In this document: positions 18,823-27,526 of the stretch, one piece after another
How positions within the stretch are numbered: the first letter of the stretch is position 1
How the letters are laid out: each line of letters starts with the position of its first letter
NCBI RefSeq assembly: GCF_001553455.1
Contig: NZ_BBOX01000030.1
Location: 1 to 64,000, forward strand
Reading direction: 5' to 3'
DNA from: Streptomyces hygroscopicus subsp. hygroscopicus
Lineage (GTDB): Bacteria > Actinomycetota > Actinomycetes > Streptomycetales > Streptomycetaceae
DNA: 64,000 nt
The notes under the pieces: generated by a model
What the model was told of the DNA's origin: nothing
What the model saw: only the letters and a program-made list of their open reading frames with translations
Database searches by the model: none
Translations under genes and position numbers: made by a program

Positions 18823-18862
18823 TCGGTGGAGGTGCAGGTGATCTCGTTCCTCGGGGGTGAGG

Positions 18863-19679
18863 ATGATCCGGCCGAAGCCGTGGGAGATCAGTGACGAGCT
18901 GTGGGCGGTGATCGAACCGCTCCTGCCCAGGCACGAACGCCGCTATCGGTATCCGGGACGTAAGCGGATTGACGACCGCAAGACGTTGCAGGGCATCTTG
19001 TTCGTGCTCTACACGGGGATCCAGTGGGAGTTCCTGCCGCAGGAGCTGGGATTCGGTTCAGGGCCGACGTGCTGGCGGCGGCTGGCCGAATGGCAGGCAG
19101 CCGGAGTGTGGGGTGACCTTCAGCAGGTGCTCTTGGACCGGTTGCGGGCAGCGGAGCGTCTGGACTTCTCCCGTGCCGCGATCGATTCGTCTCATGTGCA
19201 GGCCAAGCGGGGGCGAAGCCGCCCAAAAGTCGGTCCGAGTCCGGTTGACCGCGCGGCCGGGCTCGAAGCACCATGTGCTGACCGACGGGAACGGTATCCC
19301 GCTGCGGGTGTCGCTGACCGGCGCCCACCGCAACGACGTCACCCAGCTCCTGCCCCTGGTCGATGGTCTGCCACCGGTGCGGGGCAAGCGGGGGCGGCCC
19401 CGGCGCAAACCGCGAGCGGTGTATGCCGATCGCGGGTAGGACCGCGACATCTACCGCCGACGGCTCCGTGAACGGCGCATCACTCCACGGATCGCGCGTC
19501 GCGGACAGGCCCACGGGCCGGGGCTGGGCCGCGTCCGCTGGGTCGCCGAATCCGCCATCGCCCATCTCCACGGCCCACGTCGCTTACGTATGCGCCGGGA
19601 GTCCCGGGACGACATGCACGACGCATTCCTCCAACTTGCCCACTGCATGATCCTCGCCCGCAAACTCCCAGCTTTCTGA
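18863..19679 (+). pseudogene. IS5-family (IS427-group-like) transposase with frameshift and stop
   Basis: From ATG 18863: MIRPKPWEISDELWAVIEPLLP, then LQGILFVLYTGIQWEFLPQELGFGSGPTCWRRL and AAIDSSHVQAKRGRSRPKVGPSPVDRA. The frame then changes near 19250 to ARPGSKHHVLTDGNGIPLRVSLTGAHRNDVTQL and PRAVYADRG. A TAG (19437-19439) replaces the expected Tyr codon after ADRG. The remaining C-terminus (RITPRIARRG, ESAIAHLHGPRRLRMRRESRDDMHDAFLQLAHC) runs to the stop at 19679. The shift looks like a 2-base deletion rather than a programmed slip. The element disrupts the RHS gene. Confidence 0.85.
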
Positions 19680-19687
19680 AAGCACTC

Positions 19688-19774
19688 CTTACCCCGGTCC
19701 ACGAGACTCGGATCTGCAAGTCCGCACCTTTTAGCGCGCACGTGGGCGGAGTCGAGAACCGCATGCGAGAAGTC
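19688..19774 (-). pseudogene. Remnant of another IS5-like transposase
   Basis: The minus strand reads DFSHAVLDSAHVRAKRCGLADPSLVDRGK. This corresponds to the first catalytic Asp region (VVDSAHVRAKRGG...GPSPVDRGK) of IS5-type transposases. Only about 29 codons survive, immediately right of the preceding element. Confidence 0.6.
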
Positions 19775-19898
19775 GACCAGGCATACCAGGCATCCTCGTC
19801 CAGGAGCGGTCGGGACGCGCAGATCGGCGCAGGCCGGTGCGCACGCCTCGGCGTGGCGCTGTGTGTCACGCACGCGCGCCCCTTCCGGACCGATTCGT

Positions 19899-21362
19899 TC
19901 AGTCGAAGGACGGGGGGCGCTCCCCCGACCAGGGAGCGGTCTGTTCGAGTTGTGAGGCCAGCCGGATCAGCACGTCCTCCCGTCCGTAGGCGGCGACGAG
20001 CTGCACACCGATCGGCAGCCCGTCGTCGCTGCGGTACAGCGGCAGGGAGATGGCGGGCTGGCCGGTGACATTGAACGGCACCGTGAAGGCGATGCCCTCG
20101 CTCACGGCGGCCACCAGTTCCTCGGGGCTCTGCGCCGTGGGCGCGAGTGCGCCCAGCACCGCAGGCGGCGCGGGCAGCGTCGGCGTGAGCAGCACATCGA
20201 CCTCCTCGTCCCAGAGTCCTGCCACGCCGCGCGCCCACCGCTGCCACGCCTGGGTGCCGGAGAGCCACTGCGCGGCCGTGACCGAGCGGCCCACCCTGGC
20301 CAGCATCTCGTTCATCGGTTCGAGGTCCGCCGGTTCGAGGCGCTCGCCGACGCGCTCCGACCACTGGTCAAGTTCCCAGGCCAGGACCGCCGCGAACAGC
20401 GGCACCAGCGCCTCGAAGAGGGCCGGGTCGTCCAGGCAGGGGGCGCTCGTCGGCTCGACGCGATGGCCGAGCGAGTCGAGCAGGCGGGCTGCGTGCTCGA
20501 CCGCCGCCACACAGTCCTTGTGGGCCGGGTTTGTCGCACCCGGCGGGGTCGTACGGAAACCGATCCGCAGGACGCCGGGATCGGCGCCGACCTCCTCGCG
20601 GTAGGGCCGCAAGGCGGGTGGGGCGGTGTACGGGTCGCCGGACGCGGGCCCCGCCGTCGCGTCCAGCACGGCCGCGGTGTCACGGACGGACCTGGTCAGC
20701 ACGTGTTCGTGCGTCACCGGCCCCCAGTACTCGCCGTATGCGGGGCCCAGTGTGGTACGCGCCCGCGAGGGCTTGAGACCGACGACTCCGCAGGCGCTGG
20801 CCGGCATCCGGATTGAGCCCGCCATGTCGTTGCCGTGTGCCACCGGGACCATGCCCGCGGCCACCGCGGCCGCCGATCCACCGCTCGAGCCCCCGGGGGA
20901 GCGGGTCAGGTCCCAGGGGTTCCTGGTCGCCCCGTGCGCGAGCGGTTCCGTGGTGATGCTGGTGGCCAGTTCGGGAAGGTTCGTCTTTCCGCAGAACACG
21001 AATCCGGCCGAGCGGAAACGGGCCGCGAGGACGGAGTCCTCAGGAGCGCGCCAGTCCCGGTCTCGCAGCGCGCGCATCCCACCGTAGGCGGGATCGCCCG
21101 CGGTGAGACAGAGAAAATCCTTGAGCAGCATGGGCACCCCGCGGAAAGGGCCGTCCGGCAGCCCGGCCGCACCCGCCGCGGCGAGAGCTTTCTCGAACAG
21201 CGGCGTGACCACGGCGTTGAGTCTGCGGTCGAGCCGCTCGATCCGCCCGATCGCCGCCTCCACGAGTTCCGTCGGCGACAGCACCTTGCGGCGGACCAGG
21301 TCGGCCTGCGCCGTCGCGTCCAGCCATGCGAGTTCTTCCTCGGGTATCGAACTTCCCGTCAT
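19899..21362 (-). CDS. Amidase signature family hydrolase
   Basis: Cytoplasmic amide hydrolase of the amidase signature family, 487 residues from ATG 21362 (MTGSSIPEEELAWLDATAQADLV). The longer reading adds 20 unconserved residues. The Ser-Ser-Lys triad is complete: Lys81 in VPMLLKDFLCL, cis-Ser159 in SPGGSSGGSAAAVAAG and the nucleophile Ser183 in HGNDMAGSIRMPASACG, with the usual 24-residue spacing. The C-terminal LPLYRSDDGLPIGVQLVAAYGREDVLIRLASQLEQ is typical. It resembles bacterial 6-aminohexanoate-cyclic-dimer/indoleacetamide-type amidases more than GatA, and no GatB/C neighbours are present. The substrate is unknown. The gene is flanked by debris, so it stands alone. Confidence 0.9.
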   Translation of the reverse strand: MTGSSIPEEELAWLDATAQADLVRRKVLSPTELVEAAIGRIERLDRRLNAVVTPLFEKALAAAGAAGLPDGPFRGVPMLLKDFLCLTAGDPAYGGMRALRDRDWRAPEDSVLAARFRSAGFVFCGKTNLPELATSITTEPLAHGATRNPWDLTRSPGGSSGGSAAAVAAGMVPVAHGNDMAGSIRMPASACGVVGLKPSRARTTLGPAYGEYWGPVTHEHVLTRSVRDTAAVLDATAGPASGDPYTAPPALRPYREEVGADPGVLRIGFRTTPPGATNPAHKDCVAAVEHAARLLDSLGHRVEPTSAPCLDDPALFEALVPLFAAVLAWELDQWSERVGERLEPADLEPMNEMLARVGRSVTAAQWLSGTQAWQRWARGVAGLWDEEVDVLLTPTLPAPPAVLGALAPTAQSPEELVAAVSEGIAFTVPFNVTGQPAISLPLYRSDDGLPIGVQLVAAYGREDVLIRLASQLEQTAPWSGERPPSFD

Positions 21363-21566
21363 TCCTACCCCTTCAGAAAGTGGTTGTGCTGTGTGTACCA
21401 GCGATGGCGCTGCACACGTCAAGGACTGTCATCAACCGCCGGCCGCGACCGGTGTGCCTCCGCGCGGCCGTCGGAGAGGGCCCTTTGACGGGCAATTTCG
21501 TCGTCGGCCGGTCTGCGTGCGACGTATGCCGGTCCGGTACGAGTCGGGTGGAGTGAGCCGAGCTGT

Positions 21567-22080
21567 TCACCCGCCGATGCCCGTGGGCGCCAGTTCATAC
21601 AGTGCCGTACCGCCGTGTGCGCCGTTGGCGATGTTCACCACGCCCGTGCTGGTCTCCAGGCGGGTGCCGCGCGCCAGTACACCGGCGAAGCCGCGCTCCA
21701 TGGTGAACACACCCCAGACTGTCCGCCAGGGCTGCAGGCGGCCGCCCTCGTCCGGGAACAGTTCGGTGACGGGCCGGATCCGGCGCTGCAGCACGTACGG
21801 GTTGCCGAGTGCGGCGTCGAGGTGCGCGGCCCAGTCCTCCTTGGTCGTGTTCGAACCCAGCACTATGCCGCTGCCACCGTGCAGCACCGTGGGCTTCAGC
21901 ACGAGATCGCGCCGGTGGGTAGTGGCGTATTCGAGCAGTTCCACTGCTTCTCCGCGCTCCAGTGTCACCCTGCCGGGCCGGACGGTCCGCGCCCAGGGCA
22001 GGACGCGGTCCAGAAACCCGGGTCGGCGAGCTGCAACACCCGGCCGGTTCGGTCAGTTCGAAAGCTGCGCTGATGGCAAC
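21567..22080 (-). pseudogene. ATP-grasp-like protein, C-terminal fragment
   Basis: The minus strand reads VTLERGEAVELLEYATTHRRDLVLKPTVLHGGSGIVLGSNTTKEDWAAHLDAALGNPYVLQRRIRPVTELFPDEGG, then VWGVFTMERGFAGVLARGTRLETSTGVVNIANGAHGGTALYEL. The pattern of a Lys in VLKP, a Gly-rich loop and YVLQRRI.P resembles circularly permuted ATP-grasp (glutathionylspermidine-synthase-like) proteins. Just upstream, related sequence appears in other frames (FLDRVLPWARTVRPGRV-like, FELTEPAG), so the gene is broken and its N-terminus is unrecognisable. An intact homologue would ligate a carboxylate to an amine. Confidence 0.55.
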
Positions 22081-23680
22081 CGCGTGGCGGACAACCATGA
22101 GTAAACGACGTCGGCTTGGGCCGTGCGGCCGAGCCCGAGGTGAAGGTGACGTCTCCGGCCGTCACGGCCTGGCCCCTCAGACGGCCCGGGTGGACCTCGG
22201 CGTCGCTCGACCAGCGTGCCGGCGCGTCGACATGGGCCGAGTTCGCGCGATGGCTCTGCACCAGCGTCAGATCGGCCGCCCCGGCCGCACCGGTGTGGGA
22301 CATCCCCGCTGCACGGGGGAAGCATCCGCCGTCGTGGGCGCGAAAGGGCTCCTGACGATCGGGGTCGGCACGACGGGCTGCGCCGGTGACACCCGCCGAC
22401 CGGTCCGCACCTCCGCGGCGGCCCGCGCCCGCACCACCTTCTCGGTGATGAGGTTCGGCGCGCGGAGTTCCTCACCGGGGTCTCACCGGCCTCAATTGTT
22501 CGCCAGGCCGGGTCGGGGGGAGATGGTCACGTGGCGTTTCCTCTCGTGTTGCTGTATCGAGGCGCGAAAGATGCGGGGAAGAACACACCGGGGTTCGGCC
22601 GGGACGCGGTTTTGCCTCTGACGTCTCGGTGTGAGTGGGAGCGGTCGAGCGGCGTCCGGCGTACCGTGTGCGCGGCATCGAGGTCACGGCCGGAAAGGTG
22701 CCCGAACTGCGACTCAGGGAAGGGGACGTCGATCCCGGGAGTCGCGGGGTCTCCAGCTCGCGGAGAAGACGGACCCACGTCGCCACCCACGCGGGGACGT
22801 CACCCAGCAGGACGGTGGGGCAACCGCAGGACGTCTCTCATCGCCGACACTGCGCTGCCGCAGGTCAAGACCCCGGGGGGACGGGCCGGCCTTCGAGGGC
22901 GCGGCCACGGAGGCCGGCAGGCGGAACCCCGGCACATCGGTGATGGCGGAGTGCGCCGCGACAGCCCCAGTGTCCCGGGGCGACTGCGGCCTGCCGAAAC
23001 GGTCGGCGACGAACCGCGGGAACTTTTCGGTCAAGGCACCGTGGAGGCCATCCGGAGCAGCACACGGATACCGCATGTCGGTGTTCCGGAGGATGTCGGC
23101 GCCCGCCGAGCAGGCTCGGCGGCGCCCACCGTGGTCCCGACCTGCGCGGCGACCTGCGCGAGAAACCCCATCAGGCCCTTGAGGCGAAACATCGACGCAG
23201 TCGACGCACAGGGGGCATCGAAAGCCTCGGTGTGCGAGGCCGACGGTCGTGTACGCGGCGATAACGCATGACGTCGTGGCCACGGTTGTCTCCGCCACCA
23301 TCGGCTTCCTTTCGTCTCGTCACATCAGGTTCGACGTCCGCCCTCAAGCGTCGCGTCGCTCCGTCACATCCACGAGTCAAGAAAATGCCAACATGCGCAA
23401 GGATCCCGCCGTGGTCGGTCGTCGCGAACTCACCGCTTCCCACCACTGGGGAAGGAGCCGCTCAGCGCCTGTTGTGGGATTGAACGCGCGGTATTCATCT
23501 CGAAGGCGCAGGACAAAGGTTTGGTGTGGGTGGGGGAAACAGACCCCGTGCTGATACGGAGAGTGGGCGGTTCAGAGTCAGCGCGATGAGCACTTGTCAA
23601 GGTCGGGAGGGCTTGGGCGAGGAGTCCCGGAATCCGGGCCGGGGGTGGGGCGCTCGGCCGGCCCGCCCGGAACCTGCTCG
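22081..23680. other. 1.6-kb stretch of gene debris
   Basis: No intact gene could be supported. The first 300 bases probably contain the decayed 5' part of the ATP-grasp-like gene. A minus-strand start at 23301 (MVAETTVATTSCVIAAYTTVGLAHRGF) begins well but loses frame within 30 codons. Long open frames in this stretch have no family features and lack normal codon-position GC. It looks like several torn ends joined. Confidence 0.4.
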
Positions 23681-23728
23681 ACACCTGGCCCGTGGTGCCG
23701 GATCGATCCGGCACCACGGGCCAGGTGT
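23681..23728. terminator. 48-bp perfect palindrome
   Basis: Two 24-base arms (ACACCTGGCCCGTGGTGCCG plus GATC, and its exact complement) meet at GATC/GATC with no spacer. It lies downstream of the minus-strand monooxygenase remnant and is probably a bidirectional terminator. The perfect symmetry and lack of a loop would also suit a site for a mobile or cruciform-recognising function. Confidence 0.55.
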
Positions 23729-23779
23729 ATCCATTCGCGCACGCGCTTCGTGGTCTGAGGCGTCGGTCCGCCGGTCCTG

Positions 23780-24240
23780 GTCGATTGCCTCAGCGGGGCT
23801 GCGCGGGGCGGCCGCGGACGTCGTCTCCAGGGCGTTGTGCGGGGCCGCGATGGGGCGGGCGGGCGCGGTGGCGCTCCGCCAGGCGATGTATCCGTTGGGA
23901 CGCACCAGGGTTGCTCCGTCGTGCGGCGGCGGATGCCTCCGGGACGACGGGGTGGGCGTCGCTGCCGATGAGGACGAACTCGACTCCGACGCCGGTGCGG
24001 TGGCCGGCCGCGGTGGCGGCGCGTGACCATCGCGGGTCGGCCGACCGGAGCACCCAGCTACGCCCGAAGAGATCCAGCAGCGATCTCTCGCCCCCGGCGG
24101 AGCCGGTGTCGCCGTAGGCGCGGATGGGCAAGTGGGGTGCGCGGGTGCCGGGTTGCCCGGTGCGCAGCAGACGAGACACAGCTGTGCGCGATGCCGTACG
24201 CGACGCCTTCGGATCGCTGTGGTGGGCGTTCGCCGAGCGC
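23780..24240 (-). pseudogene. FAD-dependent aromatic monooxygenase, C-terminal fragment
   Basis: The minus strand reads VSRLLRTGQPGTRAPHLPIRAYGDTGSAGGERSLLDLFGRSWVLRSADPRW and GVEFVLIGSDAHPVVPEA. After a frameshift near 23940 it continues DGATLVRPNGYIAWRSATAPARP. This is the thioredoxin-like C-terminal domain of PheA/TfdB-type flavin hydroxylases (G.PG.RAPH..., GA.LVRPDGYVAWR). The FAD-binding N-terminal two thirds are absent. Such enzymes hydroxylate phenolic or polyketide rings. Confidence 0.78.
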
Positions 24241-24327
24241 TCAGGCGCGGACGCCGTCGGGTCAAGACGCTGCCCGGACCGGGCGTGCCCACCAGCGTGC
24301 TCGCGCCCTCGACATCGACGGGATCGC

Positions 24328-24366
24328 GGCGCAGGGGGCGTCGACGGGACCGACGCCCCCTGCGCC
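24328..24366. terminator. Strong hairpin downstream of the MFS gene
   Basis: A perfect 16-bp stem (GGCGCAGGGGGCGTCG and its complement) encloses a 7-base loop, 41 bases after the MFS stop codon at 24407. Likely terminator for that minus-strand gene. Confidence 0.7.
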
Positions 24367-24406
24367 GGGGCAGCGCGTACGTTGGAACTCCGGGGCGCCG
24401 GCCCCC

Positions 24407-25663
24407 TCAGCCCGGTGTGTCCTGGCATCCGGCCGCGGCCGGCGCTTTGGGGCGCAGGAGGGCGACCAGCGTCATGACGGCGAGCGCCACCACGAACCAC
24501 GAATAGTCCCGTGTCGCGGCCGCCAGACCGCCCCCGTGCACGACGAGGACCCCGGCGATGACGGCGGGCAGGCTCATGCCCAGGTAGCAGACCACGTAGA
24601 CCGCCGACAGAACACCGGCACGCTCGTGCTCCGCGACCAGGGGCACGACGGTACGCATCCCTCCCTGGAAACCGGCCCCGAAACCGACGCCCGCGACGGC
24701 GGTGCTGCTGAAGAATCCGACGGTCGAGGACTGGTCGACGGCGACCAGCGTGCCTGTCCCGGCCACCACGAGCATCGCGATGCCGACCAGCATCACCGTG
24801 CGGGGTGCCATGCGGCCGAGCACAACGGTCGCCAGCGATCCGACCACGGCGAGCAGGAAGAACCCGAGCGCGCCCAGCACCACCGAGGAGGAGCCGGACA
24901 GCTGCCTCGCCAGTGCCGGACCGAGCGATCCGTAGAAACCCGCGAGCGCCCACACGGCGAACAGGATCGGCGCCGCCGCGAGCACCGGGCCGCGCAGGCC
25001 GGCGGGCACCGTGAACTCGGGTACGACCGCGGCGCGCGCACCGGGCCTGCGGGACACGGTCTCCGGCATCAGGGCCACCGCGACACCTTGCAGGAGGAAG
25101 ACGCCGACGAGCAGGAGATAGACCAGGTGGGTGGGCGCCGGCGCATACTGGACCAGCAGCCCGGACAGCAGCGCTCCGGTGCCGGTACCGATTCCCGGCG
25201 CGGCCGCGTTGGCCACCGTGCCGCGGCCACGGTCGACGTCGACCATCGCCGCACCGAGCGCGCCGAGCGCCCCACCGGTGGAAACACCTTGCAGTACCCG
25301 GCCGGCCAGCAGGGCTCCGACCCCGTCCGCGGTGGTGAGCACCACCATCGCGGCCGTCTGCACCGCGAGCGCGGCCAGCAGCACCGGCCGACGGCCGACG
25401 TGGTCGGACAGCCGTCCGAGCACCAGCAGCGCGAGCAGTACGGCGATCGCGTACACGCCGAAGACGACGGTGGTGGTGATCGGCGAGAAGTCCCACATGC
25501 GGGCGTAGGCCGCGTACAGCGGGGTCGGTGCGCTGGAGGCGGCCAGGAAGGACACGACGATCGAGGCCAGCAGCACGAGGCTGCCGACGCCGGGACGCCG
25601 CGCGGGGACGACGGTCTCGCCGCGCCGCGACGGGCTCTGGGTGGAGGGACGGGCAGGATTCAC
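24407..25663 (-). CDS. MFS transporter (drug/metabolite exporter type)
   Basis: A 418-residue major facilitator. The GTG at 25663 (VNPARPSTQSPSRRGETVV) was chosen because GAGG stands before it and the longer frame codes low-complexity residues. About 12 membrane segments can be drawn. TM1 is GVGSLVLLASIVVSFLAASSAPTPLYAAY. The loop 2-3 motif LLVLGRLSDHVGRRPVLL is the MFS motif A (GRLSDHVGRRP). TM4-5 contains GRVLQGVSTGGALGALGAAM. The C-terminal half has GFFSSTAVAGVGFGAGFQGGMRTVVPL. Likely exports a small hydrophobic compound in exchange for protons. A truncated paralogue lies directly upstream. Confidence 0.87.
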   Translation of the reverse strand: MNPARPSTQSPSRRGETVVPARRPGVGSLVLLASIVVSFLAASSAPTPLYAAYARMWDFSPITTTVVFGVYAIAVLLALLVLGRLSDHVGRRPVLLAALAVQTAAMVVLTTADGVGALLAGRVLQGVSTGGALGALGAAMVDVDRGRGTVANAAAPGIGTGTGALLSGLLVQYAPAPTHLVYLLLVGVFLLQGVAVALMPETVSRRPGARAAVVPEFTVPAGLRGPVLAAAPILFAVWALAGFYGSLGPALARQLSGSSSVVLGALGFFLLAVVGSLATVVLGRMAPRTVMLVGIAMLVVAGTGTLVAVDQSSTVGFFSSTAVAGVGFGAGFQGGMRTVVPLVAEHERAGVLSAVYVVCYLGMSLPAVIAGVLVVHGGGLAAATRDYSWFVVALAVMTLVALLRPKAPAAAGCQDTPG

Positions 25664-25911
25664 AGTCAACCTCGATGGGGCGGGGCCGGGCACACCGCGT
25701 CGCGGGCGGCGATGTCTTTGGGAGCGGCCGGTACGCGTCCACGGCATCCACGGCGTCCGTGCCGTGCGGCGGCCGGCCGCAGGGGCGTCTTCGTTGAGTC
25801 GCGAGCCGTACGGTTCGCCGCGGGGGGCGGTCACCGCGCGGCGTTGTCCGGGCAGGCGGCCACGCCATCCGCGACGTCGGACACCGGCTCGGACACTGGT
25901 TGTGGAGTGGA

Positions 25912-26228
25912 TCCCGCCCGGCGAGCAAGCCGCCGACACCGCCGGCTTCGCTGAAGACGACCATGGCGAGGATCTGCAGCGCCGGCGCGGTCAGCGGCAC
26001 CGGTTTGCGGCCGAGGTGGTCGGAGGTTCTGCCGAGCAGGAGTAGCGCGGCCGGCACGGCGACGGTATACGTGCCGAAGACGATGGTGGTGGTCAGCGAG
26101 GAGAAAAGCCATGCGCCCGCGTAACTGGCGTACAGCGGTGTCGGTGCGGCCGCGGAGGCCAGGAACGACACGATCATCGAGGCCAGCAGCGCGAGGGCGG
26201 GCAGGCCGGGACGCCCAGCGGTTTTCAT
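25912..26228 (-). pseudogene. MFS transporter, truncated N-terminal paralogue
   Basis: From ATG 26228 the frame reads MKTAGRPGLPALALLASMIVSFLASAAAPTPLYASY, then LTTTIVFGTYTVAVPAALLLLGRTSDHLGRKPVPLTAPALQILAMVVFSEAGGVGGLLAG. This parallels the first three membrane segments of the intact MFS protein downstream (shared SAPTPLYA(A/S)YA, TTT.VFG.Y..AV, GR.SDH.GR.PV). It then runs into unrelated sequence near 25912. A tandem duplication with loss of most of one copy is the simplest reading. Confidence 0.8.
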
Positions 26229-26289
26229 GACGGCCTCACGTCAGTCGCCGACGGGCTCGTGGGCCCGGGAGCGGGCCCACGAGCGGCGG

Positions 26290-26712
26290 CTACCGGGATG
26301 CGTCGGGGTACGCGGCGGTCGCGCGGATTTCGACGAGGAGTCCCGGACTGGCGAGGCCGCTGACCCCGATGATCGTCCAGGTCGGGTAGGGCGGTGCGAC
26401 GAGGCGCTGCTTGGCCTCGATGAAGCCGGGCAGGTGCCGGCGGATGTCGACGTGGTAGCTGGTGACGTCGACGAGGGCGGACAGGTCGAGGTTCTCCAGT
26501 CGGAGGATCTCCTCGATTTTCCGGAGGGCGATCTCGGTCTGCTCTTCGATGGTGTCCGGGATGGTGCCGTCGGCGCGGCGACCGATCGTTCCGGCGATGA
26601 ACAGGAGGCCGTGTGCGCGGACCGCAGCGGAATAGCCGAAGCCCGCGAAGGCGCTGGTGGTCTGCCCGAAGACGGCGTTGCCCTCGGGGACCTCGACGGT
26701 GTGGATGGTCAT
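26290..26712 (-). CDS. RidA-family protein (YjgF/YER057c/UK114)
   Basis: 140 residues from ATG 26712 (MTIHTVEVPEGNAVFG) with GGAAG ahead of it. The RidA core is visible: FIAGTIGRRADGTIPDTIEEQTEIALRKIEEILRLENLDLSALVDVTSYHVDIRRHLPGFIEAKQRLV, ending TIIGVSGLASPGLLVEIRATAAYP. The final PGLLVEIRATA includes the Arg that binds the carboxylate of imine/enamine intermediates in deaminating RidA proteins (usual motif P...VEI...A). It probably hydrolyses a reactive imine made by a neighbouring pathway. It follows an HD-domain gene in the same direction, 68 bases apart, and a pair of 17-bp direct repeats lies in that gap. Confidence 0.88.
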   Translation of the reverse strand: MTIHTVEVPEGNAVFGQTTSAFAGFGYSAAVRAHGLLFIAGTIGRRADGTIPDTIEEQTEIALRKIEEILRLENLDLSALVDVTSYHVDIRRHLPGFIEAKQRLVAPPYPTWTIIGVSGLASPGLLVEIRATAAYPDASR

Positions 26713-26727
26713 GGCGGTGCTTCCTTT

Positions 26728-26764
26728 TCTTTGTTGACGAAAGGCAATCTTTGTTGACGAAAGG
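26728..26764. repeat. Direct repeat (17 bp, period 20) upstream of ridA-like gene
   Basis: TCTTTGTTGACGAAAGG at 26728-26744 and again at 26748-26764, unusually AT-rich for this genome. The two-turn spacing (20 bp) suits a dimeric regulator binding on one DNA face, or a local duplication of the ridA leader. Confidence 0.55.
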
Positions 26765-26780
26765 TGTGGAGTCCGCGGAG

Positions 26781-27455
26781 TCAGTTGCCCCAGCGGGACG
26801 AGCGGCAGGCGTGCTCCATCCGGGTCCGGCCGAAGGTCTGGCGTTCGCGGAGGAATTCGCCGGGGATCGCGTACCGGGGTGCGTTCTTCGGGTTCTTCGC
26901 GGCCTGCGCGACGATCGCGTCGGTGAGTGAGCGGATCATGTCCAGCCGTGGATAGGCGGTGTGCACGGCGTCGGCCTGCTCGTCGGTGAGGGCGTCGAGG
27001 TGGCCGGCGCCCATTGCGCCGCCGAAGTCGAGGGCGAGGCCTTCGCGGAGGAGCACGCACAGCGTGCCGCGGCGTTCCGCGATGCCCGGGGAGGTGTGCA
27101 GGGCGATGGCCTGCCAGACCTGGTCGGCGTCGGCTGCGGGCACTCCGCGGTCGATGAGGAACGCGGCGGCCCGGTCGGCGCCTTCGACCTCGAACCGCTG
27201 GCTGTGCGGGCCGTCCGACGCCACGCCGAGGTCGTGCATCGCGCACGCGGCGAACAACAGGTCGTCGTGGTAGTCGTGGCCGGCGGCCAGGCCGAGGCGG
27301 CCGGCCACCAGCCGGGCGAACAGGTAGCTGCGGATGCTGTGGTTGAACACGGACGGCGTTTCCACCGGCCGGATGAGGTTCACGACGGCGTCGGCAAGCG
27401 GTGTGCCGGGCAGCGTGATCAGGTCGGCGGTCGCCTCGCGGGTAGGTCCGGTCAT
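26781..27455 (-). CDS. HD-domain metal-dependent phosphohydrolase-like protein
   Basis: 224 residues from ATG 27455 (MTGPTREATADLITLPGTPLADAVVNLI). The metal site can be read as His39 (FNHSIRSYLFA), His74-Asp75 (CAMHDLG) and His120 (AIALHTSPGI). The C-terminal end NPKNAPRYAIPGEFLRERQTF is usual for HD proteins in this group, often annotated cyanamide hydratase-like. Substrate unknown. It is divergent from a GlxA-type regulator (71 bases between start codons) and followed by a RidA gene. The three probably form a regulated unit. Confidence 0.82.
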   Translation of the reverse strand: MTGPTREATADLITLPGTPLADAVVNLIRPVETPSVFNHSIRSYLFARLVAGRLGLAAGHDYHDDLLFAACAMHDLGVASDGPHSQRFEVEGADRAAAFLIDRGVPAADADQVWQAIALHTSPGIAERRGTLCVLLREGLALDFGGAMGAGHLDALTDEQADAVHTAYPRLDMIRSLTDAIVAQAAKNPKNAPRYAIPGEFLRERQTFGRTRMEHACRSSRWGN

Positions 27456-27526
27456 GTCTTCAGCCTGGCCGCGACCGCCCTGACCTGGCGAGAGGCAAAA
27501 TTCCCTCACTTCGATAGAATCCTGCC

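Noticed and set aside
19248-19270. Programmed ribosomal frameshift in the IS5-like transposase
   Set aside because: No slippery A or G run lies at the switch point, which looks like a 2-base deletion, and a nonsense codon follows at 19437-19439. The copy is simply dead.
22531-23271. A 246-codon plus-strand frame as a gene
   Set aside because: No recognisable motif and no ribosome-binding site, with an Arg/Gly/Pro-rich composition typical of non-coding frames in GC-rich DNA.
23790-26228. One 812-codon minus-strand frame that starts as an MFS protein and ends as a monooxygenase
   Set aside because: The ends belong to two unrelated fragments. The middle is a shadow of the real MFS gene in another frame, so it is not a fusion protein.
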